Shown piece after piece: positions 30,901 through 43,595 of a stretch of 64,000 bases of DNA; the stretch's first letter is position 1, and each line of letters begins with the position of its first letter. Made by a program: the position numbers and the translations under genes. The notes under the pieces were generated by a model. The model had not been told where the DNA came from, did no database searches, and worked only from the letters and a program-made list of their open reading frames with translations. Source of the stretch: Nemertoderma westbladi (lineage: Eukaryota; Xenacoelomorpha; Nemertodermatida; Nemertodermatidae); NCBI GenBank assembly GCA_032718475.1, contig JAUCBJ010002852.1:1-64000 (forward strand). Direction: 5' to 3'.

Positions 30901-33900
30901 ACACGGAATACCAATGAGAGTGTAACTCAAGTATCGGATGTTACACGGAATACCAGTGAGAGTGTAACTCAAGTGTCGGATGTTACACGGAATACCAGTG
31001 GGATTGTAACTCAAGTGTCGGATGTTACACGGAATACCAGTGAGAGTGTAACTCAAGTGTCGGATGTTACACGGAATACCGGTGAGAGTGTAACTCAAGT
31101 GTCGGATGTTACACGGAATACCAGTGAGAGTGTAACTCAAGTGTCGGATGTTACACGGAATACCAGTGAGAGTGTAACTCAAGTGTCGGATGTTACACGG
31201 AATACCAGTGAGAGTGTAACTCAAGTGTCGGATGTTACACGGAATACCAGTGGGATTGTAACTCAAGTGTCGGATGTTACACGGAATACCAGTGAGAGTG
31301 TAACTCAAGTGTCGGATGTTACACGGAATACCGGTGAGAGTGTAACTCAAGTATCGGATGTTACACGGAATACCAATGAGAGTGTAACTCAAGTATCGGA
31401 TGTTACACGGAATACCAGTGAGAGTGTAACTCAAGTATCGGATGTTACACGGAATACCAGTGAGAGTGTAACTCAAGTGTCGGTTGTTACACGGAATACC
31501 AGTGAGAGTGTAACTCAAGTGTCGGATGTTACACGGAATACCGGTGAGAGTGTAACTCAAGTATCGGATGTTACACGGAATACCAGTGAGAGTGTAACTC
31601 AAGTGTCGGTTGTTACACGGAATACCAGTGAGAGTGTAACTCAAGTGTCGGTTGTTACACGGAATACCAGTGAGAGTGTAACTCAAGTGTCGGTTGTTAC
31701 ACGGAATACCAGTGAGAGTGTAACTCAAGTGTCGGATGTTACACGGAATACCAGTGAGAGTGTAACTCAAGTGTCGGATGTTACACGGAATACCAGTGGG
31801 ATTGTAACTCAAGTGTCGGATGTTACACGGAATACCAGTGAGAGTGTAACTCAAGTGTCGGATGTTACACGGAATACCGGTGAGAGTGTAACTCAAGTAT
31901 CGGATGTTACACGGAATACCAATGAGAGTGTAACTCAAGTATCGGATGTTACACGGAATACCAGTGAGAGTGTAACTCAAGTATCGGATGTTACACGGAA
32001 TACCAGTGAGAGTGTAACTCAAGTGTCGGTTGTTACACGGAATACCAGTGAGAGTGTAACTCAAGTGTCGGATGTTACACGGAATACCAATGAGAGTGTA
32101 ACTCAAGTATCGGATGTTACACGGAATACCAGTGAGAGTGTAACTCAAGTGTCGGATGTTACACGGAATACCAGTGGGATTGTAACTCAAGTGTCGGATG
32201 TTACACGGAATACCAGTGAGAGTGTAACTCAAGTGTCGGATGTTACACGGAATACCGGTGAGAGTGTAACTCAAGTGTCGGATGTTACACGGAATACCAG
32301 TGAGAGTGTAACTCAAGTGTCGGATGTTACACGGAATACCAGTGAGAGTGTAACTCAAGTGTCGGATGTTACACGAAATACCAGTGAGAGTGTAACTCAA
32401 GTGTCGGATGTTAAACGCAATACCAGTGAGAGTGTAACTCAAGTGTCGGATGTTACACGGAATACCAGTGAGAGTGTAACTCAAGTGTCGGATGTTACAC
32501 GGAATACCAGTGAGAGTGTAACTCAAGTGTCGGATGTTACACGGAATACCAGTGAGAGTGTAACTCAAGTGTCGGATGTTACACGGAATACCAGTGAGAG
32601 TGTAACTCAAGTATCGGATGTTACACGGAATACCAGTGAGAGTGTAACTCAAGTGTCGGATGTTACACGGAATACCAGTGAGAGTGTAACTCAAGTATCG
32701 GATGTTACACGGAATACCAGTGAGAGTGTAACTCAAGTGTCGGATGTTACACGGAATACCAGTGAGAGTGTAACTCACGTGTCGGATGTTACACGGAATA
32801 CCAGTGAGAGTGTAACTCAAGTGTTGGATGTTACACGGAATACCGGTGAGAGTGTAACTCAAGTGTCGGATGTTACACGGAATACCAGTGAGAGTGTAAC
32901 TCAAGTGTCGGATGTTACACGGAATACCAGTGAGAGTGTAACTCAAGTGTCGGATGTTACACGGAATACCAGTGAGAGTGTAACTCAAGTGTCGGATGTT
33001 ACACGGAATACCGGTGAGAGTGTAACTCAAGTGTCGGATGTTACACGGAATACCGGTGAGAGTGTAACTCAAGTGTCGGATGTTACACGGAATACCAATG
33101 AGAGTGTAACTCAAGTGTCGGTTGTTACACTGAATACCAGTCAGAGTGTAACTCAAGTGTCGGATGTTACACGGAATACCAGTGAGAGTGTAACTCAAGT
33201 GTCGGATGTTACACGGAATACCAGTGAGAGTGTAACTCAAGTGTTGGATGTTACACGGAATACCAGTGGGATTGTAACTCAAGTGTCGGATGTTACACGG
33301 AATACCGGTGAGAGTGTAACTCAAGTGTCGGATGTTACACGGAATACCAATGAGAGTGTAACTCAAGTGTCGGTTGTTACACTGAATACCAGTCAGAGTG
33401 TAACTCAAGTGTCGGATGTTACACGGAATACCAGTGAGAGTGTAACTCAAGTGTCGGATGTTACACGGAATACCAGTGAGAGTGTAACTCAAGTGTTGGA
33501 TGTTACACGGAATACCAGTGGGATTGTAACTCAAGTGTCGGATGTTACACGGAATACCAGTGAGAGTGTAACTCAAGTGTCGGATGTTACACGGAATACC
33601 AGTGAGAGTGTAACTCAAGTGTCGGTTGTTACACGGAATACCAGTCAGAGTGTAACTCAAGTATCGGATGTTACACGGAATACCAGTGAGAGTGTAACTC
33701 AAGTGTCGGTTGTTACACGGAATACCAGTCAGAGTGTAACTCAAGTATCGGATGTTACACGGAATACCAGTGAGAGTGTAACTCAAGTGTCGGTTGTTAC
33801 ACGGAATACCAATGAGAGTGTAACTCAAGTATCGGATGTTACACGGAATACCAGTGAGAGTGTAACTCAAGTATCGGATGTTACACGCAATACCAGTGGG

Positions 33901-34002
33901 ATTGTAACTCAAGTGTCGGATGTTACACGGAATACCAGTGAGAGTGTAACTCAAGTATCGGATGTTACACGCAATACCAGTGGGATTGTAACTCAAGTGT
34001 CG
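24931..34002. repeat. Higher-order tandem duplication, 2 x 4536 bp (108 units each)
   Basis: Rare variants in the 42-bp array recur at a constant offset of 4536 bp, which is exactly 108 units. A TATCAGATG variant is at 25389 and 29925. A GATGTTAAAC variant is at 27871 and 32407. An ACACTGAATA variant is at 28591 and 33127. Following the variant order outward, the first copy spans about 24931-29466 and the second about 29467-34002, with no bases between them. The order of variants is the same in both copies wherever I compared them, so the duplication is young. The second copy ends about 145 bp before the array stops. Confidence 0.9.
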
Positions 34003-34199
34003 GATGTTACACGGAATACCAGTGAGAGTGTAACTCAAGTGTCGGATGTTACACGGAATACCAGTGAGAGTGTAACTCAAGTGTCGGATGTTACACGGAA
34101 TACCAGTCAGAGTGTAACTCAAGTGTCGAATGTTACTCTTCAATAGGGTCAGGTCGCAGTGTAAAAAAAAATGGGATTATTTATAACCCAATATTATAC

Positions 34200-34990
34200 A
34201 CTACTTGCACTCGAAATACAACTTCACCTTATACAAATAGCTTACTGATATATTCTAGGGCTGCAAAGAAAAGATTATGAGCCTAAAAAATAGGCTACAA
34301 ATGAGAATAAATGTTAAAATTAATAATAATCAATATTATTACTTGGTAAACAAAAATTTTCACTATTCTCGAGGTATTTTATTTACCGAGCGCGATTAAT
34401 AAACATTTTAGAGAATATTAATAAAAAGTTCTTCGTTTTTCCCCATGTAACGTAATTTTATTCTTAAATTAATTGGTACCGGTAGTTTTTCGTTGCTTAA
34501 TACTTTTATAGAACGAAATAGTGTTACAAAAGTAATTGAACTGCAGTATTTTACTATTTCGCTTCTATATGTAAAACGATTCCAATTATTGTACACTTCA
34601 TCCCCTGATCGGTTCACAGATACACTTCGCGTTAATAGCGCTGTGCGAGCGCGGTAAGGGCGCTGACAAAGTGCGTTGAGCTGTGAATAGCACGTTCTCG
34701 AATATATATTACCTACGTAATTAGAGAACAGCTTAAATACATAAACCAACACTATGGTGTACATCTTACAGACACTAAAAATTGCAACAACTTTTGAGTG
34801 TGTGATGGATTTTGCTCAAATTCGGGCAAACCGTTTTCAGTTTTGATGCTCTTTCAACACGTAAATATTTTTATGTACCAAAAATATTTATTTTGACTAT
34901 ATTCGCCGTGGGAAAAGTAAAATTAATGCAATTTAAAAACAAAAATATTTAAGAAAAATGAAAATAAACAATGTTTGTATAAAAACGAAA
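34200..34990 (-). repeat. Dispersed AT-rich repeat, inverted copy of inner hAT-like element sequence
   Basis: Read on the minus strand, this segment matches the inside of the element at 43586-50591 in order. The part at about 34870-34764 (containing GTTGAAAGAGCAT and TGAGCAAAATCCAT) matches 44336-44440. The part at about 34735-34690 (TATTCGAGAAC) matches 44460-44510. The part at about 34500-34340 (TACATGGGGAAAAA and GCTCGGTAAATA) matches 49955-50110. This copy lacks the LINE that separates the two halves at 44656-49809, so it serves as the pre-insertion state. A 118-codon minus-strand open frame at 34408-34764 lies inside it and resembles nothing I recognise. Confidence 0.75.
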
Positions 34991-36265
34991 ATAACTGACG
35001 ATTTTTTAATACTCCTTTTCAAGTACCATTTAATCGCAATAATATCTCAAATTTTGTTAACATATTAGAAGAAGTATCTTACTATTAAACACTGTTTTAT
35101 TAGAAATGTAGAATTAAACCAAACGCAATTCACAGGGCGTTGTACTCGAATATAGCTATGATTATAACTTAACGATACCTATAATATTAATTAAAAAATC
35201 GGTCTAATTAAATATCGCAAATATGCTAAAGTACATAATAACATAAATAAAAAATAAACAATCGACACAAACAGAAATTGATTATCATATAAGGAAGAAA
35301 ATAAAAGCATAATTATATATATTATTATTGAATGATTGAGTGAAGTCAATTACGCTTTAGTTAGAAAAAAATTAAAACTCTGCTTAGAAAAGCAGCAACC
35401 AACATGCTCCCTAAAATATCTGAAACAAATATTTCACTCCATGGATTACAATGAAGTGATATAAATAGTTACTTTTTTTACAACACGGCATGGCATAGGC
35501 GACATAATTTTGAAAGACTTTTCAGAGTTCCTATATTCGAATCCGAATAAAATCGAATTAAGTTAATTTCAATTAAATTAAATTAAATTCAATGACAACA
35601 ATTAATACTCAACTCTTCCACTCAGTGCAGTTGTATCTTTGGCATGCAATTAAATTCAAATTACTTTAATAACCTGAATTTTAAATGACATCCGAATTTC
35701 AAAACTATCAAGAGAGATACGTTGATGCCTTTATGTAAATTACAATTCCACAAACAGCAATTAATAGCTATCGCGTTATTATGCGAAACAAATAAGATTG
35801 TAAAATTATACAGATACATAAATAATCAGTATTTTTCCAGGCAGAGGTTTAATTATAAAATCAAAAAAACATAATTGACCTCGTCAACTGGTATATCTCT
35901 ATTGTAAACCTACATTATTATGGTAGCATTGTAATATCATACGTAATAAAATATAGCACTAGTTGAAATTACAGAAAAATACCAAACATTATTACTATAA
36001 CAAACATATCAATTAATTGTTAATTATACAGTGTAAATATTAACTGCAGATTTCGATAATTATTCAACTCACTGGTTCCCAAATATATTTATTAATCAGT
36101 TTATCATCGGAAGAAGATAACTAAGTACATTAGGAAGATATACTTTACTTTATTTTCTCTAACAATACTATCAAATATTCCCACTTACTCCTCTGGAAGA
36201 GGTTAAATACAAAATGGAAATTTTTACACTGAAATATAAATTTTTATTCCTGTAAACATTAAAAG
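34991..36265. other. AT-rich unique-looking spacer, no gene seen
   Basis: This is AT-rich sequence with short AATTAA runs (near 35565-35590) and no open frame or recognisable element. It separates the 42-bp satellite and its flanking repeat from the 20-bp array. Confidence 0.6.
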
Positions 36266-36282
36266 GTTTACCAGGCTTTTGG

Positions 36283-36752
36283 TCAATGTTCCACAAGGTC
36301 AAAGATTCCACAGCCTGTACAAAGGTTCCCCAGTCGGGTCAAAGATTCCTCAGCCGGGTCAAAGGTTCCACAGCCGGTTCAAAGGTTCCACAGCCGAGAC
36401 AAAGGTTCCACCGCCGGGTCAAAGGTTCCTCAGCCGGGACAAAGGTTCCTCAGCCGGGTCAAAGGTTCCACAGCCGGGTCAAAGGTTCCACAGCCGGGTG
36501 AAAGGTTCCTCAGCCGGGACAAAGGTTCCACAGCCGGGTCAAAGGTTCCACAGCCGGGCAAAGGTTCCTCAGTCGGGTCAAAGGTTCCTCAGCCGGGACA
36601 AAGTTTCCCCAGTTGGGTGAAAGGTTCCTCAGCTGGGACAAAGGTTCCCCAGTCGGGTCAAAGGTCCCACAGCCGAGTCAAAGGTTCCACAACCGGATCA
36701 AAGGTTCCACAGCCGGGTCAAAGGTTCCTCAGTCGGGTCAAAGGTTCCTTAC
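36283..36752. repeat. 20-bp minisatellite, about 23 units
   Basis: Tandem units read as CAGCCGGGTCAAAGGTTCCA, with variants CAGCCGGGAC, CAGTCGGGTC and a TTCCT ending. Some units are shortened by a few bases (near 36558 and 36615). The left edge decays into AT-rich DNA near 36270. The right edge passes directly into the 54-bp array. The open frames here are by-products of the repeat. Confidence 0.93.
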
Positions 36753-39700
36753 TGTCGCCTCACGTTCCATTTTGTATCCACCGAGGTGCATGTCATAGTC
36801 TTACACTGTCCCCTCCCGTTCCATTTTGTACCCACCGAGGTGCATGTAATAGTCTTACACTGTCGTCTCCCGTTCCATTTTGTATCCACCGAGGTGCATG
36901 TAATAGTCTTACACTGTCGCCACCCGTTCCATTATGTAACCACCGAGGTGCATGTAATAGTCTTACACTGTCGCCTCCCGTACCATTTTGTAACCACCGA
37001 GGTGCATGTAATAGTCTTACACTGTCGCCACCCGTTCCATTTTGTATCCACCGAGGTGCATGTAATAGTCTTACACTGTCGCCACCCGTTCCATTTTGTA
37101 TCCACCGAGGTGCATGTAATAGTCTTACACTGTCGCCACCCGTTCCATTTTGTAACCACCGAGGTGCATGTAATAGTCTTACACTGTCGCCTCCCGTTCC
37201 ATTTTGTATCCACCGAGGTGCGTGTAATAGTCTTACACTGTCGCCACCCGTTCCATTTTGTATCCACCGAGGTGCATGTAATAGTCTTACACTGTCGCCT
37301 CCCGTTCCATTTTGTATCCACCGAGGTGCGTGTAATAGTCTTACACTGTCGCCACCCGTTCCATTGTGTAACCACCGAGGTGCATGTAATAGTCTTACAC
37401 TGTCGCATCCCGTTCCATTTTGTATCCACCGAGGTGCATGTAATCTTACACTGTCGCCACCCGTTCCATTTTGTATCCACCGAGGTGCATGTAATAGTCT
37501 TACACTGTCGCCACCCGTTCCATTTTGTACCCACCGAGGTGCATGTAATAGTCTTACACTGTCGCCTCACGTTCCACTTTGTACCCACCGAGGTGCATGT
37601 AATAGTCTTACACTGTCGCCTCCCGTTCCACTTTGTACCCACCGAGGTGCATGTAATAGTCTTACACTGTCCCCTCCTGTTCCATTTTGTACCCACCGAG
37701 GTGCATGTAATAGTCTTACACTGTCGCCTCCCGTTCCACTTTGTACCCACCGAGGTGCATGTAATAGTCTTACACTGTCCCCTCCTGTTCCATTTTGTAT
37801 CCACCGAGGTGCATGTAATAGTCTTACACTGTCGCCTCCCGTTCCACTTTGTACCCACCGAGGTGCATGTAATAGTCTTACACTGTCGCCTCCCGTTCCA
37901 CTTTGTACCCACCGAGGTGCATGTAATAGTCTTACACTGTCCCCTCCTGTTCCATTTTGTACCCACCGAGGTGCATGTAATAGTCTTACACTGTCCCCTC
38001 ATGTTCCATTTTGTAACCACCGAGGTGCATGTAATAGTCTTACACTGTCGCCTCCCGTTCCATTTTGTATCCACCGAGGTGCATGTAATAGTCTTACACT
38101 GTCGCCTCCCGTTCCATTTTGTACCCACCGAGGTGCATGTAATAGTCTTACACTGTCGCCTCCCGTTCCATTTTGTATCCACCGAGGTGCATGTAATAGT
38201 CTTACACTGTCGCCTCACGTTCCATTTTGTAACCACCGAGGTGCATGTAATAGTCTTACACTGTCGCCTCCCGTTCCATTTTGTACCCACCGAGGTGCAT
38301 GCAATAGTCTTACACTGTCGCCTCCCGTTCCACTTTGTACCCACCGAGGTGCATGTAATAGTCTTACACTGTCGCCTCCCGTTCCACTTTGTACCCACCG
38401 AGGTGCATGTAATAGTCTTACACTGTCCCCTCATGTTCCATTTTGTAACCACCGAGGTGCATGTAATAGTCTTACACTGTCGCCTCCCGTTCCATTTTGT
38501 ACCCACCGAGGTGCATGTAATAGTCTTACACTGTCCCCTCATGTTCCATTTTGTAACCACCGAGGTGCATGTAATAGTCTTACACTGTCGCCTCCCGTTC
38601 CATTTTGTACCCACCGAGGTGCATGTAATAGTCTTACACTGTCGCCTCCCGTTCCATTTTGTACCCACCGAGGTGCATGTAATAGTCTTACACTGTCGCC
38701 TCCCGTTCCACTTTGTACCCACCGAGGTGCATGTAATAGTCTTACACTGTCGCCTCCCGTTCCATTTTGTACCCACCGAGGTGCATGTAATAGTCTTACA
38801 CTGTCGCCTCCCGTTCCATTTTGTACCCACCGAGGTGCATGTAATAGTCTTACACTGTCGCCTCCCGTTCCATTTTGTATCCACCGAGGTGCATGTAATA
38901 GTCTTACACTGTCGCCTCCCGTTCCATTTTGTACCCACCGAGGTGCATGTAATAGTCTTACACTGTCGCCTCCCGTTCCATTTTGTACCCACCGAGGTGC
39001 ATGTAATAGTCTTACACTGTCGCCTCCCGTTCCATTTTGTACCCACCGAGGTGCATGTAATAGTCTTACACTGTCCCCTCATGTTCCATTTTGTAACCAC
39101 CGAGGTGCATGTAATAGTCTTACACTGTCGCCTCCCGTTCCATTTTGTACCCACCGAGGTGCATGTAATAGTCTTACACTGTCCCCTCATGTTCCATTTT
39201 GTAACCACCGAGGTGCATGTAATAGTCTTACACTGTCGCCTCCCGTTCCATTTTGTACCCACCGAGGTGCATGTAATAGTCTTACACTGTCGCCTCCCGT
39301 TCCATTTTGTACCCACCGAGGTGCATGTAATAGTCTTACACTGTCGCCTCCCGTTCCACTTTGTACCCACCGAGGTGCATTTAATAGTCTTACACTGTCG
39401 CCTCCCGTTCCATTTTGTACCCACCGAGGTGCATGTAATAGTCTTACACTGTCGCCTCCCGTTCCATTTTGTACCCACCGAGGTGCATGTAATAGTCTTA
39501 CACTGTCGCCTCCCGTTCCATTTTGTATCCACCGAGGTGCATGTAATAGTCTTACACTGTCGCCTCCCGTTCCATTTTGTACCCAACGAGGTGCATGTAA
39601 TAGTCTTACACTGTCGCCTCCCGTTCCATTTTGTACCCACCGAGGTGCATGTAATAGTCTTACACTGTCGCCTCCCGTTCCATTTTGTATCCACCGAGGT

Positions 39701-41219
39701 GCATGTAATAGTCTTACACTGTCGCCTCCCGTTCCATTTTGTACCCACCGAGGTGCATGTAATAGTCTTACACTGTCGCCTCCCGTTCCATTTTGTACCC
39801 AACGAGGTGCATGTAATAGTCTTACACTGTCGCCTCCCGTTCCATTTTGTACCCACCGAGGTGCATGTAATAGTCTTACACTGTCGCCTCCCGTTCCATT
39901 TTGTATCCTCCGAGGTGCATGTAATAGTCTTACACTGTCGCCTCCCGTTCCATTTTGTACCCACCGAGGTGCATGTAATAGTCTTACACTGTCGCCTCCC
40001 GTTCCATTTTGTACCCACCGAGGTGCATGTAATAGTCTTACACTGTCGCCTCCCGTTCCATTTTGTACCCACCGAGGTGCATGTAATAGTCTTACACTGT
40101 CGCCTCCCGTTCCATTTTGTATCCACCGAGGTGCATGTAATAGTCTTACACTGTCGCCTCCCGTTCCATTTTGTACCCACCGAGGTGCATGTAATAGTCT
40201 TACACTGTCGCCTCACGTTCCATTTTGTATCCACCGAGGTGCATGTAATAGTCTTACACTGTCGCCTCCCGTTCCATTTTGTACCCACCGAGGTGCATGT
40301 AATAGTCTTACACTGTCGCCTCCCGTTCCATTTTGTACCCACCGAGGTGCATGTAATAGTCTTACACTGTCGCCTCCCGTTCCATTTTGTAACCACCGAG
40401 GTGCATGTAATAGTCTTACACTGTCGCCTCACGTTCCATTTTGTACCCACCGAGGTGCATGTAATAGTCTTACACTGTCGCCTCACGTTCCATTTTGTAC
40501 CCACCGAGGTGCATGTAATAGTCTTACACTGTCCCCTCATGTTCCATTTTGTATCCACCGAGGTGCATGTAATAGTCTTACACTGTCGCCTCACGTTCCA
40601 TTTTGTACCCACCGAGGTGCATGTAATAGTCTTACACTGTCCCCTCATGTTCCATTTTGTATCCACCGAGGTGCATGTAATAGTCTTACACTGTCGCCTC
40701 CCGTTCCATTTTGTACCCACCGAGGTGCATGTAATAGTCTTACACTGTCGCCTCACGTTCCACTTTGTACCCACCGAGGTGCATGTAATAGTCTTACACT
40801 GTCGCCTCACGTTCCATTTTGTACCCACCGAGGTGCATGTAATAGCCTTACACTGTCGCCTCCCGTTCCATTTTGTATCCACCGAGGTGCATGTAATAGT
40901 CTTACACTGTCGCCTCCCGTTCCATTTTGTATCCACCGAGGTGCATGTAATAGTCTTACACTGTCGCCTCCCGTTCCATTTTGTATCCTCCGAGGTGCAT
41001 GTAATAGTCTTACACTGTCGCCTCCCGTTCCATTTTGTATCCACCGAGGTGCATGTAATAGTCTTACACTGTCGCCTCCCGTTCCATTTTGTATCCTCCG
41101 AGGTGCATGTAATAGTCTTACACTGTCGCCTCCCGTTCCATTTTGTATCCACCGAGGTGCATGTAATAGTCTTACACTGTCGCCTCCCGTTCCATTTTGT
41201 ATCCACCGAGGTGCATGTA
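36752..41219. repeat. 54-bp satellite array, about 83 units
   Basis: Tandem units contain ACTGTCGCCTCCCGTTCCAT, then TTTGTACCCACCGAGG, then TGCATGTAATAGTCTTAC. Common variants are TATCC or TAACC for TACCC, GCCACCC, CCCCTCATG and CCACTTTG. One unit near 37440 lacks three bases (TGTAATCTTAC). All length changes seen keep the triplet register, so three frames stay open for more than 1400 codons. I take this as a property of the unit. The array ends in GTGCATGTAGTCCC at about 41222. Confidence 0.95.
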
Positions 41220-41907
41220 GTCCCTTGATGATGCGTGAGACAAACCAAATCCTCCACGATTGTCCATTAATGATTCCGGTCGGTGCTTACAGTTATTGGG
41301 AATTACTAGAAAATAAACAAAAATAAAAATATAATAGATAAGAAAATGAAGCCATTTATAGTACGTTCTGTGTCTAAATAAGGTCTAATGACGGTGCAAT
41401 ACTTATATGCTATAATACTGATCAAGGATGTTATTACGTTACGTTACGGTATCTTTTCAGGAATACCGTAGCTCAATATTTTTCCGTAACGTAAACCGTA
41501 ACGTAATAGCTTTTTCAATACCGTAACGTAATTTTACTGTATATTCTTTCCGTAAACCGTAACGTAATAGCGTAATATTTGTTTAAGCTACCAAGCATTT
41601 TAATCATTTTGGACAAAAAAGTAAACCTTTCAACAAAAAACTTTCACTTTCACTACCATGTTCTAGCTATTCAATATAAAGCTAAATGCTTTAATAGGTT
41701 TTGTTTGTCTGTACACGGTCTTCTTATAGCCAGCTTCCTGGCTTCTCCAGTTCTTTATGATGAAGTTTTAATTAATAATTAATTAATAGTTAAATTAAGT
41801 TTTAAGTAAACATTAAGTTTTAATTAATGTTAGGCTAACTAGGGCTACTGACTGAACTATTTATACTGAGTCTCTGCTCTATCCTAGCTGTAGCCTATAA
41901 CAACGCA

Positions 41908-42798
41908 GTATGCTGTAATGCTATAGAGACATACTATAGAAATTCGGTCGCATATTTGAATTGTAATGGATATTGTTATGCAGAGCCGATTGCCTTGTGT
42001 CAAGGTGTGCGACAAGGTGGAGTCCTATCCCCACTACTATTCAACTATTACATGACGGATTTAATTACTGAAATAGTGGAGAGCGGCCTAGAAGTTCACA
42101 TAGCAAGGGAATCTTTTGCCATTTTAACATATGCAGATGATTTACTGCTGCTTGCTACACTTAAATCAGATTTACAGGAAATGCTGCAATTATCGAGCTG
42201 CTTCCTCGAGAAACACAACATGAAATTGAACTTCTCAAAATGTCACTTTCTATCCATAGAAACAGATGGCAGGTGTTCTACTAATGATAGCATAACCTTC
42301 TGCGGTAAAGTAGTAGATGCGGCTGATGGTTGTTTTTATATGGGTCTCCCGCTACCTTCACATCGGAATAGGCGCAAAGATCATCTCAACACCAAAGTTT
42401 GGTCTAACCTTTCTATGTTAAAAAATCGGGGTCTAACTGTGGATCAAATAACGCTTAAAATCTCCAGCTTAGTTTGGCGTATGATATGTCTACCCTCTAT
42501 ATCATATGGGGCTCTAGCCTTATCCAACAATGAACTGACTGAAGTTGCAAGCAGCTGTAGGTCTGCCATGAGGGATATTATACACTTAAAGAGCTACATG
42601 CCAAATGCAGTGTTAGCTCAACTTTTTGACGACTTACTAACTTTCGAGGACTATATAATACATTTAACACCTCCAATAAAAAGATATCTTCTTTCTTTGG
42701 GTCTTTACTGTGTGACCACTGGACAGACGAGGATAATAAAGACTCAATTTTTACTCTTTATCAGATGTCCAGCTGGTATCATGACTTGCCACCACTGA
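41908..42798 (+). pseudogene. LINE reverse transcriptase fragment
   Basis: The frame encodes the middle and C-terminal side of a LINE reverse transcriptase. GVRQGGVLSPLLF (about 42007-42045) is the conserved block before the catalytic loop. LTYADDLLLLA (about 42124-42156) holds the YADD catalytic aspartates. LNFSKCHFLS follows at the usual distance. Similarity starts near 41908 (AIETYYRNS), so the palm start, the fingers and the endonuclease are missing. The C-terminal half (about residues 130-280) is not something I recognise, and the frame stops at 42798. A working LINE would need several hundred more N-terminal residues, so this is a dead fragment. The clade is uncertain. Confidence 0.8.
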
Positions 42799-43019
42799 AT
42801 TCACTAGCTGTGCATCTACTCCCCTCAACACTGCATACAAAAACGGAAGAAAGAGTTGCAGCACCAAATCACTGATCGTGATATGTTCCTCACGCTGATT
42901 AATCTATCTCTCCTCAACAGGCCAGACATATGTCACTGAGAAAGGAGGTTTTGCAAGAGACTAATAAGATGGTCTTGGTGGGCTTATAACTTCTGTTTTC
43001 GCTGGACATACTTATTTAG

Positions 43020-43330
43020 TTAACTGCACATTCATTTCAAGTATTATTTTAATGCAATTTTAATGTGAATCCTTTTCAGCTAACTGCACATTTAATTCAG
43101 TTTAATATTTAAATGCAATTTTAATGTGAACCGTTTATTGTGGTTCTCTTTTACATATACTCTGCGTCTGCTCTATACATCAGATGTTAACTGCACATTC
43201 ATTTCAAGTAATATTTTAATGCAATTGTAATGTGAATGCTTTTCAGCTAACTGCACATTTAATTCAGTTTAATACTTAAATGCAATTTTAATGTGAACCG
43301 TTTATTGTGGTTCTCTTTTACTAATTATGA
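43020..43330 (+). repeat. Two-copy 167-bp direct repeat in the LINE 3' region
   Basis: The sequence starting TTAACTGCACATTCATTTCA at 43020 repeats from 43187 with few differences. Each copy itself has two related halves (TAACTGCACATT near the start and again about 60 bp on). It lies between the reverse transcriptase fragment and the tail, so it is probably part of the LINE 3' untranslated region. Confidence 0.8.
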
Positions 43331-43595
43331 CTCTAATATAGCCGCCGGGGCGCAAGCCGGATAATAATAATAATAATAATAGATCATAGATTTACAGAAC
43401 AGGTCAACAGGTTACATTGTAGGCGTACCTAAAGGTCTACCGCTACCTGTACGTCTTATTATGACAACCTATTACAACACAAGCCAAGCCGTTCTACCAA
43501 TAAATTTAAAGTTATATTTTTGTTAAGTTAATTTGCAATTTCAAAACATTGAAACTATAATTTTCAGATTTTCAGACAAAGATAGCAGGGGCAGG

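Larger units (their letters stand above)
1..34146. repeat. 42-bp satellite array, about 810 tandem units
   Basis: Tandem units of 42 bp run without interruption from the first base of the window to about 34140, so the left end lies outside. A unit can be read as TCGGATGTTACACGG, then AATACCAGTGAGAGTG, then TAACTCAAGTG. Variants differ at a few fixed sites: ACACGG or ACAAGG, ACCAGTG, ACCGGTG or ACCAATG, CAAGTG or CACGTG, GAGAGTG, GGGATTG or CAGAGTG, and CGGATG or CGGTTG. Units at about 360-4366 read as essentially identical. Units at 4.4-18 kb mix the GGT, AAGG and CACGTG variants. Units from about 22.9 kb carry the AAT, GGGATT and CAGTCAG variants. Breaks of the 42-bp register are rare (near 4721, 18037 and 22915). 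Because 42 is a multiple of three and the unit has no stop in one frame on each strand, open frames of thousands of codons exist on both strands. I treat these as artefacts, not genes. Confidence 0.97.
41905..43385 (+). mobile_element. 5'-truncated non-LTR retrotransposon (LINE)
   Basis: A reverse transcriptase fragment (41908-42798) is followed by about 590 bp of untranslated sequence. That sequence ends in GCCGCCGGGGCGCAAGCCGG and a short TAA/ATA repeat tail near 43362-43382. The plus-strand orientation and tail fit a retroposed copy cut off at its 5' end inside the reverse transcriptase. It lies inside the outer hAT-like element. I saw no clear target duplication. Confidence 0.75.

Noticed and set aside
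18-34146. Open frames up to about 4400 codons on both strands of the 42-bp array
   Set aside because: The unit is 42 bp and stop-free in one frame per strand, so any copy number gives a long frame. Both strands are equally open, variants change amino acids freely, and there is no flanking gene structure.
34408-34764. 118-codon minus-strand frame
   Set aside because: It lies in a dispersed AT-rich repeat, resembles nothing I recognise, and is not open in the related copy at 44-50 kb as far as I can follow.
1-41219. CRISPR array
   Set aside because: The repeats are directly tandem with no unique spacers, and the DNA is eukaryotic.
36617-41326. Three long frames (1440-1570 codons) across the 54-bp array, including a cysteine- and histidine-rich repeat
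   Set aside because: All follow from a stop-free 54-bp unit. Several frames on both strands are open at once and none resembles a known protein.
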